Assembly (NCBI GenBank): GCA_007130545.1
Contig: SLSG01000177.1
Location: 1-33,854, forward strand
Length of the DNA: 33,854 bases
Direction of reading: 5' to 3'
Source: Bacteroidales bacterium
GTDB lineage: Bacteria > Bacteroidota > Bacteroidia > Bacteroidales > UBA7960
Part shown: positions 7,591 through 15,196 of the stretch, in pieces
Position numbering within the stretch: position 1 is the first letter of the stretch
How the letters are laid out: each line of letters begins with the position of its first letter
Program-made: the position numbers and the translations under genes
The notes under the pieces: generated by a model
Seen by the model: the letters and a program-made list of their open reading frames with translations, nothing else
The model's database searches: none
Told to the model about the DNA's origin: nothing

Positions 7591-9417
7591 ATGCCTGACG
7601 TGATCAAACTTCTTCCGGACTCCGTGGCCAACCAGATAGCAGCCGGGGAGGTCATCCAGCGTCCTGCCTCTGCCGTCAAGGAACTGCTTGAAAATGCGCT
7701 GGATGCCGAAGCCACACAAATCCAGCTGATCATCAAGGATGCGGGGAAAACGCTGATCCAGGTGGTAGACAACGGACAAGGCATGACGGAAACGGACGCG
7801 CGCCTGTGTTTCGAACGCCATGCCACCTCCAAGATTACCCAGGCCAGCGATTTGTTCAATATCCGCACCATGGGATTCAGGGGTGAAGCCCTGGCCTCAA
7901 TGGCTGCCATCGCCCGTGTGGAGGTGAAGACCCGCACAAAAGATGACCCCATGGGCACGGAATTGGTCATTGAGGCATCCACACTGATAAGCCAGCAGCC
8001 CTGCCAGTGTCAGCAGGGGACCAGCATTTCCGTAAAGAACCTGTTTTTTAATACTCCCGCACGCCGGAATTTCCTGAAATCAGAACAGGTGGAACGTGGG
8101 CACATACTCAGTGAGTTCACCCGCATTGCCCTTGCCAGGCCGGAAATCACATTCCAGCTCTTTCAGAATGGTCAGCTGACCCACCAACTGGATGGAAGCA
8201 AGCTAAAGCAACGCATTGTGAATCTTTATGGTAACCCCTACAACCAACGATTGGTGCCGGTAGAGGAAAACACGGAACTGATTCGCATCAGCGGCTTTGT
8301 CCTGAAGCCGGAATACGCCAAAAAAAAACGGGGTGAACAGTTCTTTTTCGTAAACCAGCGGTTCATCCGCGCAGCTTACCTGAATCATGCCGTGGAGCAA
8401 GCCTACCAGGAGCTGATCCCTGATGATATGCATCCTTCCTATTTCCTCTTCCTGGAGTTGGACCCGGAGCAGCTGGATGTGAATGTGCATCCGACAAAAA
8501 CAGAGATCAAGTTTCAGGATGAGCGATATATATACCAGATTTTGAAAGCTTCGGTTAAACGCGCCCTTGGAAAATACAATATTGCCCCCAGCCTGGATTT
8601 TGAGAGGGAAACCGCTTTCGACCAGCTGCACATCGACCCTGCCGCCACGCCATCCCCGCCGCAGATCCGGATCAACCCGGATTACAACCCTTTTGAATCC
8701 GGTGCAAATCGTACAGGGACCGCTGGACGGGTGGACCCTGCCCAATGGGAGGAACTTTTCCGGACCAGGACGGAAGAGATTGCGTCTCCTTCCGGGGAGG
8801 GTGGATCAAGCATCCGGGTCCCATCCGACTGGGCCGAAACGGATAAGCCAGCGCCAAATAAACTTTTACAGCTTAGTCAACGTTACATTTTGGCAACGGT
8901 AAGGTCAGGCATCATGATTATTGACCAGCAAAGGGCCCACGAAAGGGTGCTGTTCGAAAGCTACCTGGAGAGGCTGGAAAAACAAAACGCTTCTTCCCAG
9001 CAATTGCTGTTCCCGGTTAACCTCCACCTGATCGATAACGATGCAGAGCTGTTCACCGAGATCCTGCCGCAACTCCAAATACTGGGGTTTCGGGCCAGCC
9101 GGCTTAAGCCGGGGACTTTTGTGATCGATGCCGTTCCGGCCGAAATGGACGGGAAGGAATCCGTACAGCACATCATGGAGGGCATTCTGGAAGACTACCA
9201 GATAAACAGGATCCAGGCCAAAGGGGACATACGGACCAGCCTGGCCAGGACCCTGGCAAAAAAAATGGCGGTAAGACATGGGAAGACACTTCAGGATGAA
9301 GAAATGAAGGCATTGATCGAAAACCTCTTCGCCTGCCGGATGCCATACCAGTCCCCCGCCGGAAAACCGACTGTCCAGCTGCTGGGCCTGGACGAACTCT
9401 CGGAAAAGTTTAAATAA
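7591..9417 (+). CDS. mutL: DNA mismatch repair protein MutL
   Basis: This 608-residue MutL links MutS mismatch recognition to strand removal. The GHKL ATPase domain is intact: Glu31/Asn35 in AVKELLENALDA, DNGQGM at 60-65, GFRGEALASM from 95, and FFNTPARRNFLKS. The transducer domain and a variable linker (about 340-420) follow. The C-terminal dimerisation/endonuclease domain carries DQQRAHERVLFE (445-456), aligned with the DQHA(x)2E(x)4E site: the acidic residues remain but His and Ala are replaced by Gln and Arg. FACR is at 580-583. The usual CPHGRP zinc motif reads SPAGKP at 588-593, without Cys and His. That may be normal for this phylum. It follows the small membrane protein and precedes the rhomboid-uvrB unit. 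Confidence 0.97.
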   Translation: MPDVIKLLPDSVANQIAAGEVIQRPASAVKELLENALDAEATQIQLIIKDAGKTLIQVVDNGQGMTETDARLCFERHATSKITQASDLFNIRTMGFRGEALASMAAIARVEVKTRTKDDPMGTELVIEASTLISQQPCQCQQGTSISVKNLFFNTPARRNFLKSEQVERGHILSEFTRIALARPEITFQLFQNGQLTHQLDGSKLKQRIVNLYGNPYNQRLVPVEENTELIRISGFVLKPEYAKKKRGEQFFFVNQRFIRAAYLNHAVEQAYQELIPDDMHPSYFLFLELDPEQLDVNVHPTKTEIKFQDERYIYQILKASVKRALGKYNIAPSLDFERETAFDQLHIDPAATPSPPQIRINPDYNPFESGANRTGTAGRVDPAQWEELFRTRTEEIASPSGEGGSSIRVPSDWAETDKPAPNKLLQLSQRYILATVRSGIMIIDQQRAHERVLFESYLERLEKQNASSQQLLFPVNLHLIDNDAELFTEILPQLQILGFRASRLKPGTFVIDAVPAEMDGKESVQHIMEGILEDYQINRIQAKGDIRTSLARTLAKKMAVRHGKTLQDEEMKALIENLFACRMPYQSPAGKPTVQLLGLDELSEKFK

Positions 9418-9419
9418 GC

Positions 9420-9427
9420 TATCTTTG
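9420..9427 (+). promoter_or_regulatory. Probable -7 box for the rhomboid-uvrB-M23 unit
   Basis: TATCTTTG matches TAnnTTTG exactly and lies three bases after the mutL stop, about 40 bases before the first rhomboid start. No clear TTG is found at the expected upstream distance, so the -33 element is weak or absent. Confidence 0.5.
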
Positions 9428-9469
9428 CAGGTACTTATGTTTAGCTATCACTGTTCAAAACCTAGATAA

Positions 9470-10222
9470 ATGGCACAATTCCGACCTGGCGGGTTTAACC
9501 TGCTTCCGACCGTGGTCAAGAACCTGCTGATCATAAACGGACTGTTCTTCCTCGCCACCATTTCCCTGGGCAGCAGCCTGAACATGGACCTGATAAGGAG
9601 CCTGGGGCTGCATCTTCCGGGATCTCCGCGGTTTGAGCCCTACCAGCTGGTGACCCATATGTTCATGCATGCGAACTTTTCACACATCTTTTTCAATATG
9701 TTCGCCCTGTGGATGTTCGGTACCGCAATCGAAAACCTGATGGGTGGCCGCCGCTTCCTGGTGTACTACCTGATCACGGGCTTCGGGGCCGCATTTTTGC
9801 ACCTGGGAGTGTCTTACATAGAGACCCTCAGCCTGAGGAACGAACTGCTGGCAGCAGGCTATTCCGCCGCAGATCTTCAGCGTTTCGTGCAGACCGGCAG
9901 CTATTCCGTTCTGCACGGCGTTCCGGAACGCACCGTCGTGCATTACCTGGCCAAATACTTTATCCCCACCGTGGGGGCCTCCGGGGCCGTGTTTGGCATC
10001 CTGCTGGCATTCGGGATGTTCTTTCCCAATAGCTATATCTACCTGTTCTTTGCCATCCCCATGAAAGCCAAATATTTCGTAATGGCCTACGGGGCCCTGG
10101 AGCTGTTTTCCGGTTTGTACCGTTCGGGAAGCAACATCGCGCACTTCGCCCACCTGGGAGGCATGGTTTTCGGCTTCCTGCTCATAATATACTGGCGCAG
10201 AAAAGGAGAGATCTTTTATTGA
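9470..10222 (+). CDS. Rhomboid-family intramembrane serine protease (first of tandem pair)
   Basis: This 250-residue protein has six or more membrane helices and the full rhomboid active site. Residues 63-76 (HMFMHANFSHIFFN) give the oxyanion and N-terminal motif, VGASGAVFG contains catalytic Ser171, and AHFAHLGGMVFGF contains the partner His228. The loop between about 115 and 165 is longer than in E. coli GlpG. Rhomboids cleave membrane-anchored proteins within the bilayer; the substrate here is unknown. It leads a packed unit: the second rhomboid follows after 23 bases, uvrB 12 bases after that, and the M23 gene 3 bases later. Confidence 0.92.
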   Translation: MAQFRPGGFNLLPTVVKNLLIINGLFFLATISLGSSLNMDLIRSLGLHLPGSPRFEPYQLVTHMFMHANFSHIFFNMFALWMFGTAIENLMGGRRFLVYYLITGFGAAFLHLGVSYIETLSLRNELLAAGYSAADLQRFVQTGSYSVLHGVPERTVVHYLAKYFIPTVGASGAVFGILLAFGMFFPNSYIYLFFAIPMKAKYFVMAYGALELFSGLYRSGSNIAHFAHLGGMVFGFLLIIYWRRKGEIFY

Positions 10223-10245
10223 TCCACCGGTAACCCGTTTTTGGA

Positions 10246-11142
10246 ATGCAACCATCCATTTTCTCTGAGATCAGGCAATTCTTTTTCCGGGGGTCAGTAC
10301 TGGCCCGTCTGGTGGGTATCAACCTGGCGGTGTTCCTGGCCGTGAACCTTATCCGGGTATTGTTCTTTCTCTTCGACAGCGGGGGCATTGGAGAAAACCT
10401 GAGCCAGTGGCTGGGCATTTCCTCCAACGTCCATGTGGTCCTGCACCGGCCGTGGACCCTGCTGACTTATATGTTCCTCCATTTTGACCTGTTGCATATT
10501 TTCTTCAATATGATCGTGCTTTACGTCGGGGGAAGGCTTTTTTCCGATTTTATAGGGTCAGACAGGCTGGTCCCGACCTATTTGTTCGGAGGCCTGGCCG
10601 GGGCGGTGTTTTATGTCGTGTCGTTCAATATTTTTCCGGCCTTCAGGGATGTTGTGGCATTCTCCGTGGCCATAGGCGCTTCGGCCTCCGTGCTGGCAAT
10701 CTTCATTGCCATTGCCGTTTACATGCCGAACTACCAGCTGCCCCTGCTTTTATTGGGACGAATCAGGCTGAAGTACATCGCCCTGTTTTTTGTGGTGATG
10801 GACCTGATCAGTATTGACAAGGGCAATCCGGGAGGCCACCTGGCCCACCTGGGCGGAGCCGCTTGGGGATTTTTCTATGCCAGCCTGCTCAAAAGGGGCC
10901 TTGACCCGGCACGTGGCATCGGAGCGTGGATGGATGCGGTTGCCGGACTGTTCAGCAGAAGGCCCAGGATGCGGGTGGAGTACCACCGGGACCGCCCCAT
11001 CACCGATGAGGAATACAACGACCAAAAGGCGGCGGACAGGGAGAAAATGGACGACATCCTGGATAAGATCTCCCGGTTTGGGTACGACAGCCTAACAAAG
11101 GAGGAAAAGCAGTTCCTTTTTAAAATGGGCGATCATAAATAA
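10246..11142 (+). CDS. Rhomboid-family intramembrane serine protease (second of tandem pair)
   Basis: This 298-residue rhomboid has the active-site elements HFDLLHIFFNM (79-89), GASAS with catalytic Ser146, and GGHLAHLGGAAWG with His201. The serine motif is GASA rather than the commoner GASG of its upstream neighbour. After the last helix it carries a soluble cytoplasmic tail of about 85 residues, strongly charged (DRPITDEEYNDQKAADREKM), ending in GYDSLTKEEKQFLFKMG, a short segment seen at the end of many Bacteroidota rhomboids. The pair differs enough to be old paralogues, perhaps with separate substrates or one regulating the other. It ends 12 bases before uvrB. Confidence 0.92.
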   Translation: MQPSIFSEIRQFFFRGSVLARLVGINLAVFLAVNLIRVLFFLFDSGGIGENLSQWLGISSNVHVVLHRPWTLLTYMFLHFDLLHIFFNMIVLYVGGRLFSDFIGSDRLVPTYLFGGLAGAVFYVVSFNIFPAFRDVVAFSVAIGASASVLAIFIAIAVYMPNYQLPLLLLGRIRLKYIALFFVVMDLISIDKGNPGGHLAHLGGAAWGFFYASLLKRGLDPARGIGAWMDAVAGLFSRRPRMRVEYHRDRPITDEEYNDQKAADREKMDDILDKISRFGYDSLTKEEKQFLFKMGDHK

Positions 11143-11154
11143 ACACCACCGTAC

Positions 11155-13176
11155 ATGCATTTCAGGCTCACCAGTGATTTCTCTCCTACCGGCGATCAGC
11201 CCGAAGCCATTGACCAGCTGACCAAAGGCCTGAATGCAGGTGTGCCTTTCCAGACCTTGCTCGGGGTCACTGGCTCCGGAAAAACCTTTACAATCGCCAA
11301 TGTCATCGAAAGGGTGCAGAAACCCACCCTGGTCCTTAGTCACAACAAAACTCTGGCCGCCCAGCTTTATGGTGAGTTCCGCCAGTTTTTCCCAGACAAT
11401 GCAGTAGAATATTTTGTATCCTACTATGACTACTACCAGCCGGAAGCGTTTATCCCATCTTCAAACACCTATATTGAAAAGGATCTCTCCATCAATGATG
11501 AGATCGAAAAACTCAGGCTCAGCGCTTCGAGCACCCTGCTGTCGGGACGCAGGGATGTCATCGTGGTGAGTTCGGTCTCCTGTATCTATGGCATCGGCAA
11601 TCCAAACGATTTCAACGCGAACATCATCCGGCTGACCACCGGGGAGGCCATAGGCCGGAACGCATTGCTCCACCGCCTGGTGGGTGGATTGTATAGCCGG
11701 ACCCAGGTGGAGTTTACCCGCGGAACATTCCGCGTAAAGGGGGATACAGTGGACGTATTTCCTGCCTATGCAGACATTGCCTACCGCATCCTTTTCTGGG
11801 GGGACGAGATCGAAACCCTGGAATCCATCGTCCCGGATACCGGAAAAAAGATTCAGTCCCTTGACCACCTTGCCATATACCCTGCCAATATCTTTGTAAC
11901 CTCCAAGGACAGAATGCAGCAGGCCATAAGGGAAATACAGGATGATTTGGTGGACCGGGTCAGCTTTTTAAGCGGTGATGGAAGGGCCCTTGAAGCCAAA
12001 AGGCTGGAGGACCGGGTAAACTACGACCTGGAAATGATCAGGGAACTTGGGTATTGTTCAGGCATTGAGAATTATTCCCGTTACTTCGACGGCAGAAAGC
12101 CAGGCTCGCGCCCCTTCTGTTTGCTGGACTATTTTCCGAAGGATTTTCTCATGGTGGTGGACGAAAGCCATGCGACCATTCCGCAGGTGCACGCCATGTA
12201 CGGAGGGGACTTTTCCAGGAAGCAGAACCTGGTGGAATACGGTTTCAGGCTGCCGGCCGCCCTGGACAACAGGCCACTTAAGTTTGATGAATTCGAGTCC
12301 CTTATCAACCAGGTAATCTTTGTAAGTGCCACTCCGGCAGACTACGAACTGAACCGCAGCGAGGGCGTGATCGTGGAACAGGTAATCCGGCCAACCGGCT
12401 TGCTGGAACCCGAAATAGAAGTACGCCCCAGCCTGAACCAGATCGATGACCTGCTGGAGGAGATACGGCTGCGCATAGAGCGCAACGAAAGGGTCCTTGT
12501 AACCACCCTGACCAAGCGCATGACCGAGGAGCTGACGAAATACCTCGTACAAGCCGGTATTCTTTGCCGGTACATCCATTCGGATGTGGACACCCTGGAG
12601 CGGGTCGAGATCCTCCGTGATCTGCGCCTCGGAAATTTCGACGTACTGGTGGGAGTCAACCTGTTGAGAGAGGGACTTGACCTTCCGGAAGTCTCACTGG
12701 TAGCCATACTGGATGCCGACAAGGAAGGATTCCTGCGCTCCGAACGCTCCCTGATACAGACTGCTGGCAGGGCTGCCCGGAACCTAAACTCCAGGGTGAT
12801 CATGTATGCAGATACCATCACCCGCTCCATGCAATTGGCCATCGAAGCCACGAATTACAAAAGGGAGAAGCAGCTACGGTACAACGAAATTCACCACATC
12901 ACCCCTGCACAGATCCGTAAATCCGTTGAGGCCATACACGGCCAGACCTCTGTAGCAGGATCAACGAACACCCGGGGATATACGGAAAAGCAGGAGATTG
13001 ACCTGGCCGCCGACCCCGTTGTAAGGTACATGACCAGGGAACAATTGCAGAAGGCCATCATCAGGTCCCGGAAAGAAATGGGTGCTGCAGCCAGGGAGTT
13101 GGATTTCATCGAGGCTGCCCGTTTGCGGGACGAACTGTTCGCACTGGAAAAATTATTCAACGAGAAATACCTCTAA
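11155..13176 (+). CDS. uvrB: Excinuclease ABC subunit B (UvrB)
   Basis: UvrB is the damage-verifying helicase-like subunit of nucleotide excision repair. It is delivered by UvrA and then binds UvrC. The 673-residue length is normal. Walker A is GVTGSGKT at 37-44. The DNA-clamping beta-hairpin lies around YYDYYQPEAFIPSSNTY (90-106), the DESH Walker B is in the middle, and helicase motifs V and VI appear as LREGLDLPEVSLVAILDADK and SLIQTAGRAARN. The C-terminal UVR motif (about 635-670, ELDFIEAARLRDEL) binds UvrC. It sits between two rhomboid genes and an M23 gene with gaps of 12 and 3 bases. uvrA and uvrC are not in the window. Confidence 0.98.
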   Translation: MHFRLTSDFSPTGDQPEAIDQLTKGLNAGVPFQTLLGVTGSGKTFTIANVIERVQKPTLVLSHNKTLAAQLYGEFRQFFPDNAVEYFVSYYDYYQPEAFIPSSNTYIEKDLSINDEIEKLRLSASSTLLSGRRDVIVVSSVSCIYGIGNPNDFNANIIRLTTGEAIGRNALLHRLVGGLYSRTQVEFTRGTFRVKGDTVDVFPAYADIAYRILFWGDEIETLESIVPDTGKKIQSLDHLAIYPANIFVTSKDRMQQAIREIQDDLVDRVSFLSGDGRALEAKRLEDRVNYDLEMIRELGYCSGIENYSRYFDGRKPGSRPFCLLDYFPKDFLMVVDESHATIPQVHAMYGGDFSRKQNLVEYGFRLPAALDNRPLKFDEFESLINQVIFVSATPADYELNRSEGVIVEQVIRPTGLLEPEIEVRPSLNQIDDLLEEIRLRIERNERVLVTTLTKRMTEELTKYLVQAGILCRYIHSDVDTLERVEILRDLRLGNFDVLVGVNLLREGLDLPEVSLVAILDADKEGFLRSERSLIQTAGRAARNLNSRVIMYADTITRSMQLAIEATNYKREKQLRYNEIHHITPAQIRKSVEAIHGQTSVAGSTNTRGYTEKQEIDLAADPVVRYMTREQLQKAIIRSRKEMGAAARELDFIEAARLRDELFALEKLFNEKYL

Positions 13177-13179
13177 CAT

Positions 13180-13851
13180 ATGCAAATACAACTGCCCAAA
13201 CCGCTCCAGCCCATGTTCTCCCCTCCCCCCAGCCCGTCCAATACCATTTTCATGGATTTTTCATCCGGCAACAAAGCTTTGGACACATTGGATTTGTCAG
13301 ATACCCTTCAGATGAACCGTTTCGTCTTTGGGCAGATGGAGGCTGCGGGGGCAACTTACGGCTTCGGAGGATACCTGGAAGACCGGGCCATATATCGGAG
13401 AAGTACACACTTCACCCCATCAGACGGTCCTGCCAGAAGCATCCACCTGGGGGTGGACATCTGGGTTAAAGCAGGCAGTCCGGTTTTCCTGCCATTGGCG
13501 GGCAAGGTGCATAGTTTTCAGGTCAATGATACCTATGGGGATTACGGACCGACCATCATCATGGAACATACATTGCCAGGACAGACACTCTACACATTGT
13601 ACGGACATCTGAGTCCGGATTCCCTGCAGGACCTTGTCCAGGGAAAAACCTTCCGGGCAGGGGAAGAATTGTGCCGGGTCGGAGACTTTCCAGTGAACGG
13701 GGACTGGCCGCCGCACCTGCATTTTCAGCTTATCACCGACATGATGGGAAATACGGGCGATTTCCCCGGCGTCTGCCTGCCGGAGGAAAAGCAGGCATAC
13801 AAGGTGCTCTGCCCGGACCCCATTGTATTCTTTCCTGAACTCCATCGGTAA
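13180..13851 (+). CDS. M23-type metallopeptidase-like protein without signal peptide
   Basis: This 223-residue protein carries an M23/LysM-peptidase-like zinc domain at about 85-190: HLGVD (His89, Asp93), YGHLS (His143) and PHLHF (His179, His181), all the ligands of the fold. The best-known M23 enzymes cut peptidoglycan outside the cytoplasm, but here no signal peptide or membrane helix is visible. The pattern (LPLAGKVHSF, DYGPTIIMEH, NGDWPPHLHFQ, GDFPGVCLPEE) resembles the M23 module found in bacterial proteins fused to a class III aminotransferase and a kinase-like domain. I infer a cytoplasmic hydrolase of unknown substrate. It starts three bases after the uvrB stop and so is probably translated from the same message. 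Confidence 0.85.
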   Translation: MQIQLPKPLQPMFSPPPSPSNTIFMDFSSGNKALDTLDLSDTLQMNRFVFGQMEAAGATYGFGGYLEDRAIYRRSTHFTPSDGPARSIHLGVDIWVKAGSPVFLPLAGKVHSFQVNDTYGDYGPTIIMEHTLPGQTLYTLYGHLSPDSLQDLVQGKTFRAGEELCRVGDFPVNGDWPPHLHFQLITDMMGNTGDFPGVCLPEEKQAYKVLCPDPIVFFPELHR

Positions 13852-13881
13852 AATATGGGGCTGCCGATACATGAACAAAAT

Positions 13882-13914
13882 TTGTAAATAGTACCAATTA
13901 AATCTTTAGTTTTG
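13882..13914 (+). promoter_or_regulatory. Bacteroidota-type promoter for the alpha-oxoamine synthase gene
   Basis: TAGTTTTG at 13907-13914 fits TAnnTTTG exactly, with TTG at 13882-13884, 22 bases upstream. The transcript would start roughly 25 bases before the GTG at 13946. Confidence 0.65.
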
Positions 13915-13945
13915 CATTTCCATTTTTAACCAAAAGGTACGCATC

Positions 13946-15193
13946 GTGGACGTTTTCGATAAAGCTATACATAAAATGGGACCTCTCGGGCAATACGCCG
14001 CCCAGGTCCACGGATATTTCACTTTCCCGAAACTAGAGGGGGAGATCTCTAACCGCATGGTATTTCAGGGAAAGGAAAGGCTGGTTTGGAGCCTGAACAA
14101 TTACCTTGGCCTGGCGAACCACCCCGAAGTCAGAAAGGCGGATGCGGAAGCCTCAGCCACTTACGGACTGGCCCTTCCCATGGGTGCCAGAATGATGTCC
14201 GGACAATCCGACCTGCATGAGCAGCTGGAGCGGGAGTTGGCCGCATTTGTGGAAAAGGAATCGGCTTACCTGCTGAATTACGGATACCAGGGAATGGTCT
14301 CAATCATCGACTCGCTCCTCGACAGAAAGGATGTGGTGGTATACGACTCGGAGTCGCACGCCTGCATCGTGGATGGCTTGCGCATGCATTTGGGCAAGCG
14401 TTTCGTTTTCCCGCACAACAACATGGAAAACCTCCGCAAACAACTGGAGCGCGCAAGCAAGATCTGCGAGGAGACCGGGGGCGGCATCCTGGTGATCACA
14501 GAAGGGGTCTTTGGAATGTCCGGGGATCTTGGCAAGCTGGATGAGATCGTGGCCATGAAGAAGGATTTAAATTTCCGTCTGCTTGTGGACGATGCGCATG
14601 GTTTCGGAACCATGGGCCGGACGGGTGCCGGCGTTGCCGAGCATTTCGGGGTACAAGGGGAAGTGGATATATATTTTGGAACTTTTGCCAAGGCCATGGC
14701 TTCAATCGGGGCTTTCGTAGCCGCTCCGAAAGAGGTCATCACCTACCTGATGTACAATATGAGAAGCCAGATATTCGCAAAGTCCCTTCCGATGCCCCTG
14801 GTGGTCGGTGCGCTCAAGAGGCTGGAGCTGATCCGCAAGCATCCGGAACTGCGGGAAAAGCTTTGGGAGATCTCGACAGCGCTGCAGACGGGTTTGAGAG
14901 CCCGTGGCTTTAATATTGGCAATACCCAATCCCCTGTCACGCCGGTTTTCCTGAGTGGAGATACCGCAGAGGGGACGAACCTGGTTTATGACTTGCGGGA
15001 AAACTTCAATGTGTTCTGCTCAGCGGTCAGCTATCCGGTGGTTCCCAAGGGGGTTTTGATTCTCCGGTTGATCCCGACGGCGGTCCATACCCTGAAAGAT
15101 GTGGAATGCACCCTGGATGCCTTTTCAATGGTAAAAGCCAAACTCGACGCCGGGGCATATGCCACAGGCAAGATTGTAAACATTTTCGAATAG
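13946..15193 (+). CDS. PLP-dependent alpha-oxoamine synthase (serine palmitoyltransferase or cysteate acyltransferase type)
   Basis: This 415-residue enzyme belongs to the family that joins an amino acid to an acyl thioester with loss of CO2. The start is GTG at 13946; no ATG is available and the N-terminus (MDVFDKAIHKMGPLGQYAAQ) looks complete. PLP-site features are SLNNYLGLANHP (49-60), stacking His138 in SESHAC, VDDAHGFG (214-221) and the Schiff-base lysine Lys249 in FGTFAKAMASIGAF. It does not look like glycine C-acetyltransferase or BioF. It resembles the Bacteroidota lipid-making members, which use serine (sphingolipids) or cysteate (sulfonolipids such as capnine). Which substrate it takes cannot be decided here. 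It stands alone, with its stop three bases from the convergent PAS gene. Confidence 0.85.
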   Translation: MDVFDKAIHKMGPLGQYAAQVHGYFTFPKLEGEISNRMVFQGKERLVWSLNNYLGLANHPEVRKADAEASATYGLALPMGARMMSGQSDLHEQLERELAAFVEKESAYLLNYGYQGMVSIIDSLLDRKDVVVYDSESHACIVDGLRMHLGKRFVFPHNNMENLRKQLERASKICEETGGGILVITEGVFGMSGDLGKLDEIVAMKKDLNFRLLVDDAHGFGTMGRTGAGVAEHFGVQGEVDIYFGTFAKAMASIGAFVAAPKEVITYLMYNMRSQIFAKSLPMPLVVGALKRLELIRKHPELREKLWEISTALQTGLRARGFNIGNTQSPVTPVFLSGDTAEGTNLVYDLRENFNVFCSAVSYPVVPKGVLILRLIPTAVHTLKDVECTLDAFSMVKAKLDAGAYATGKIVNIFE

Positions 15194-15196
15194 CCG

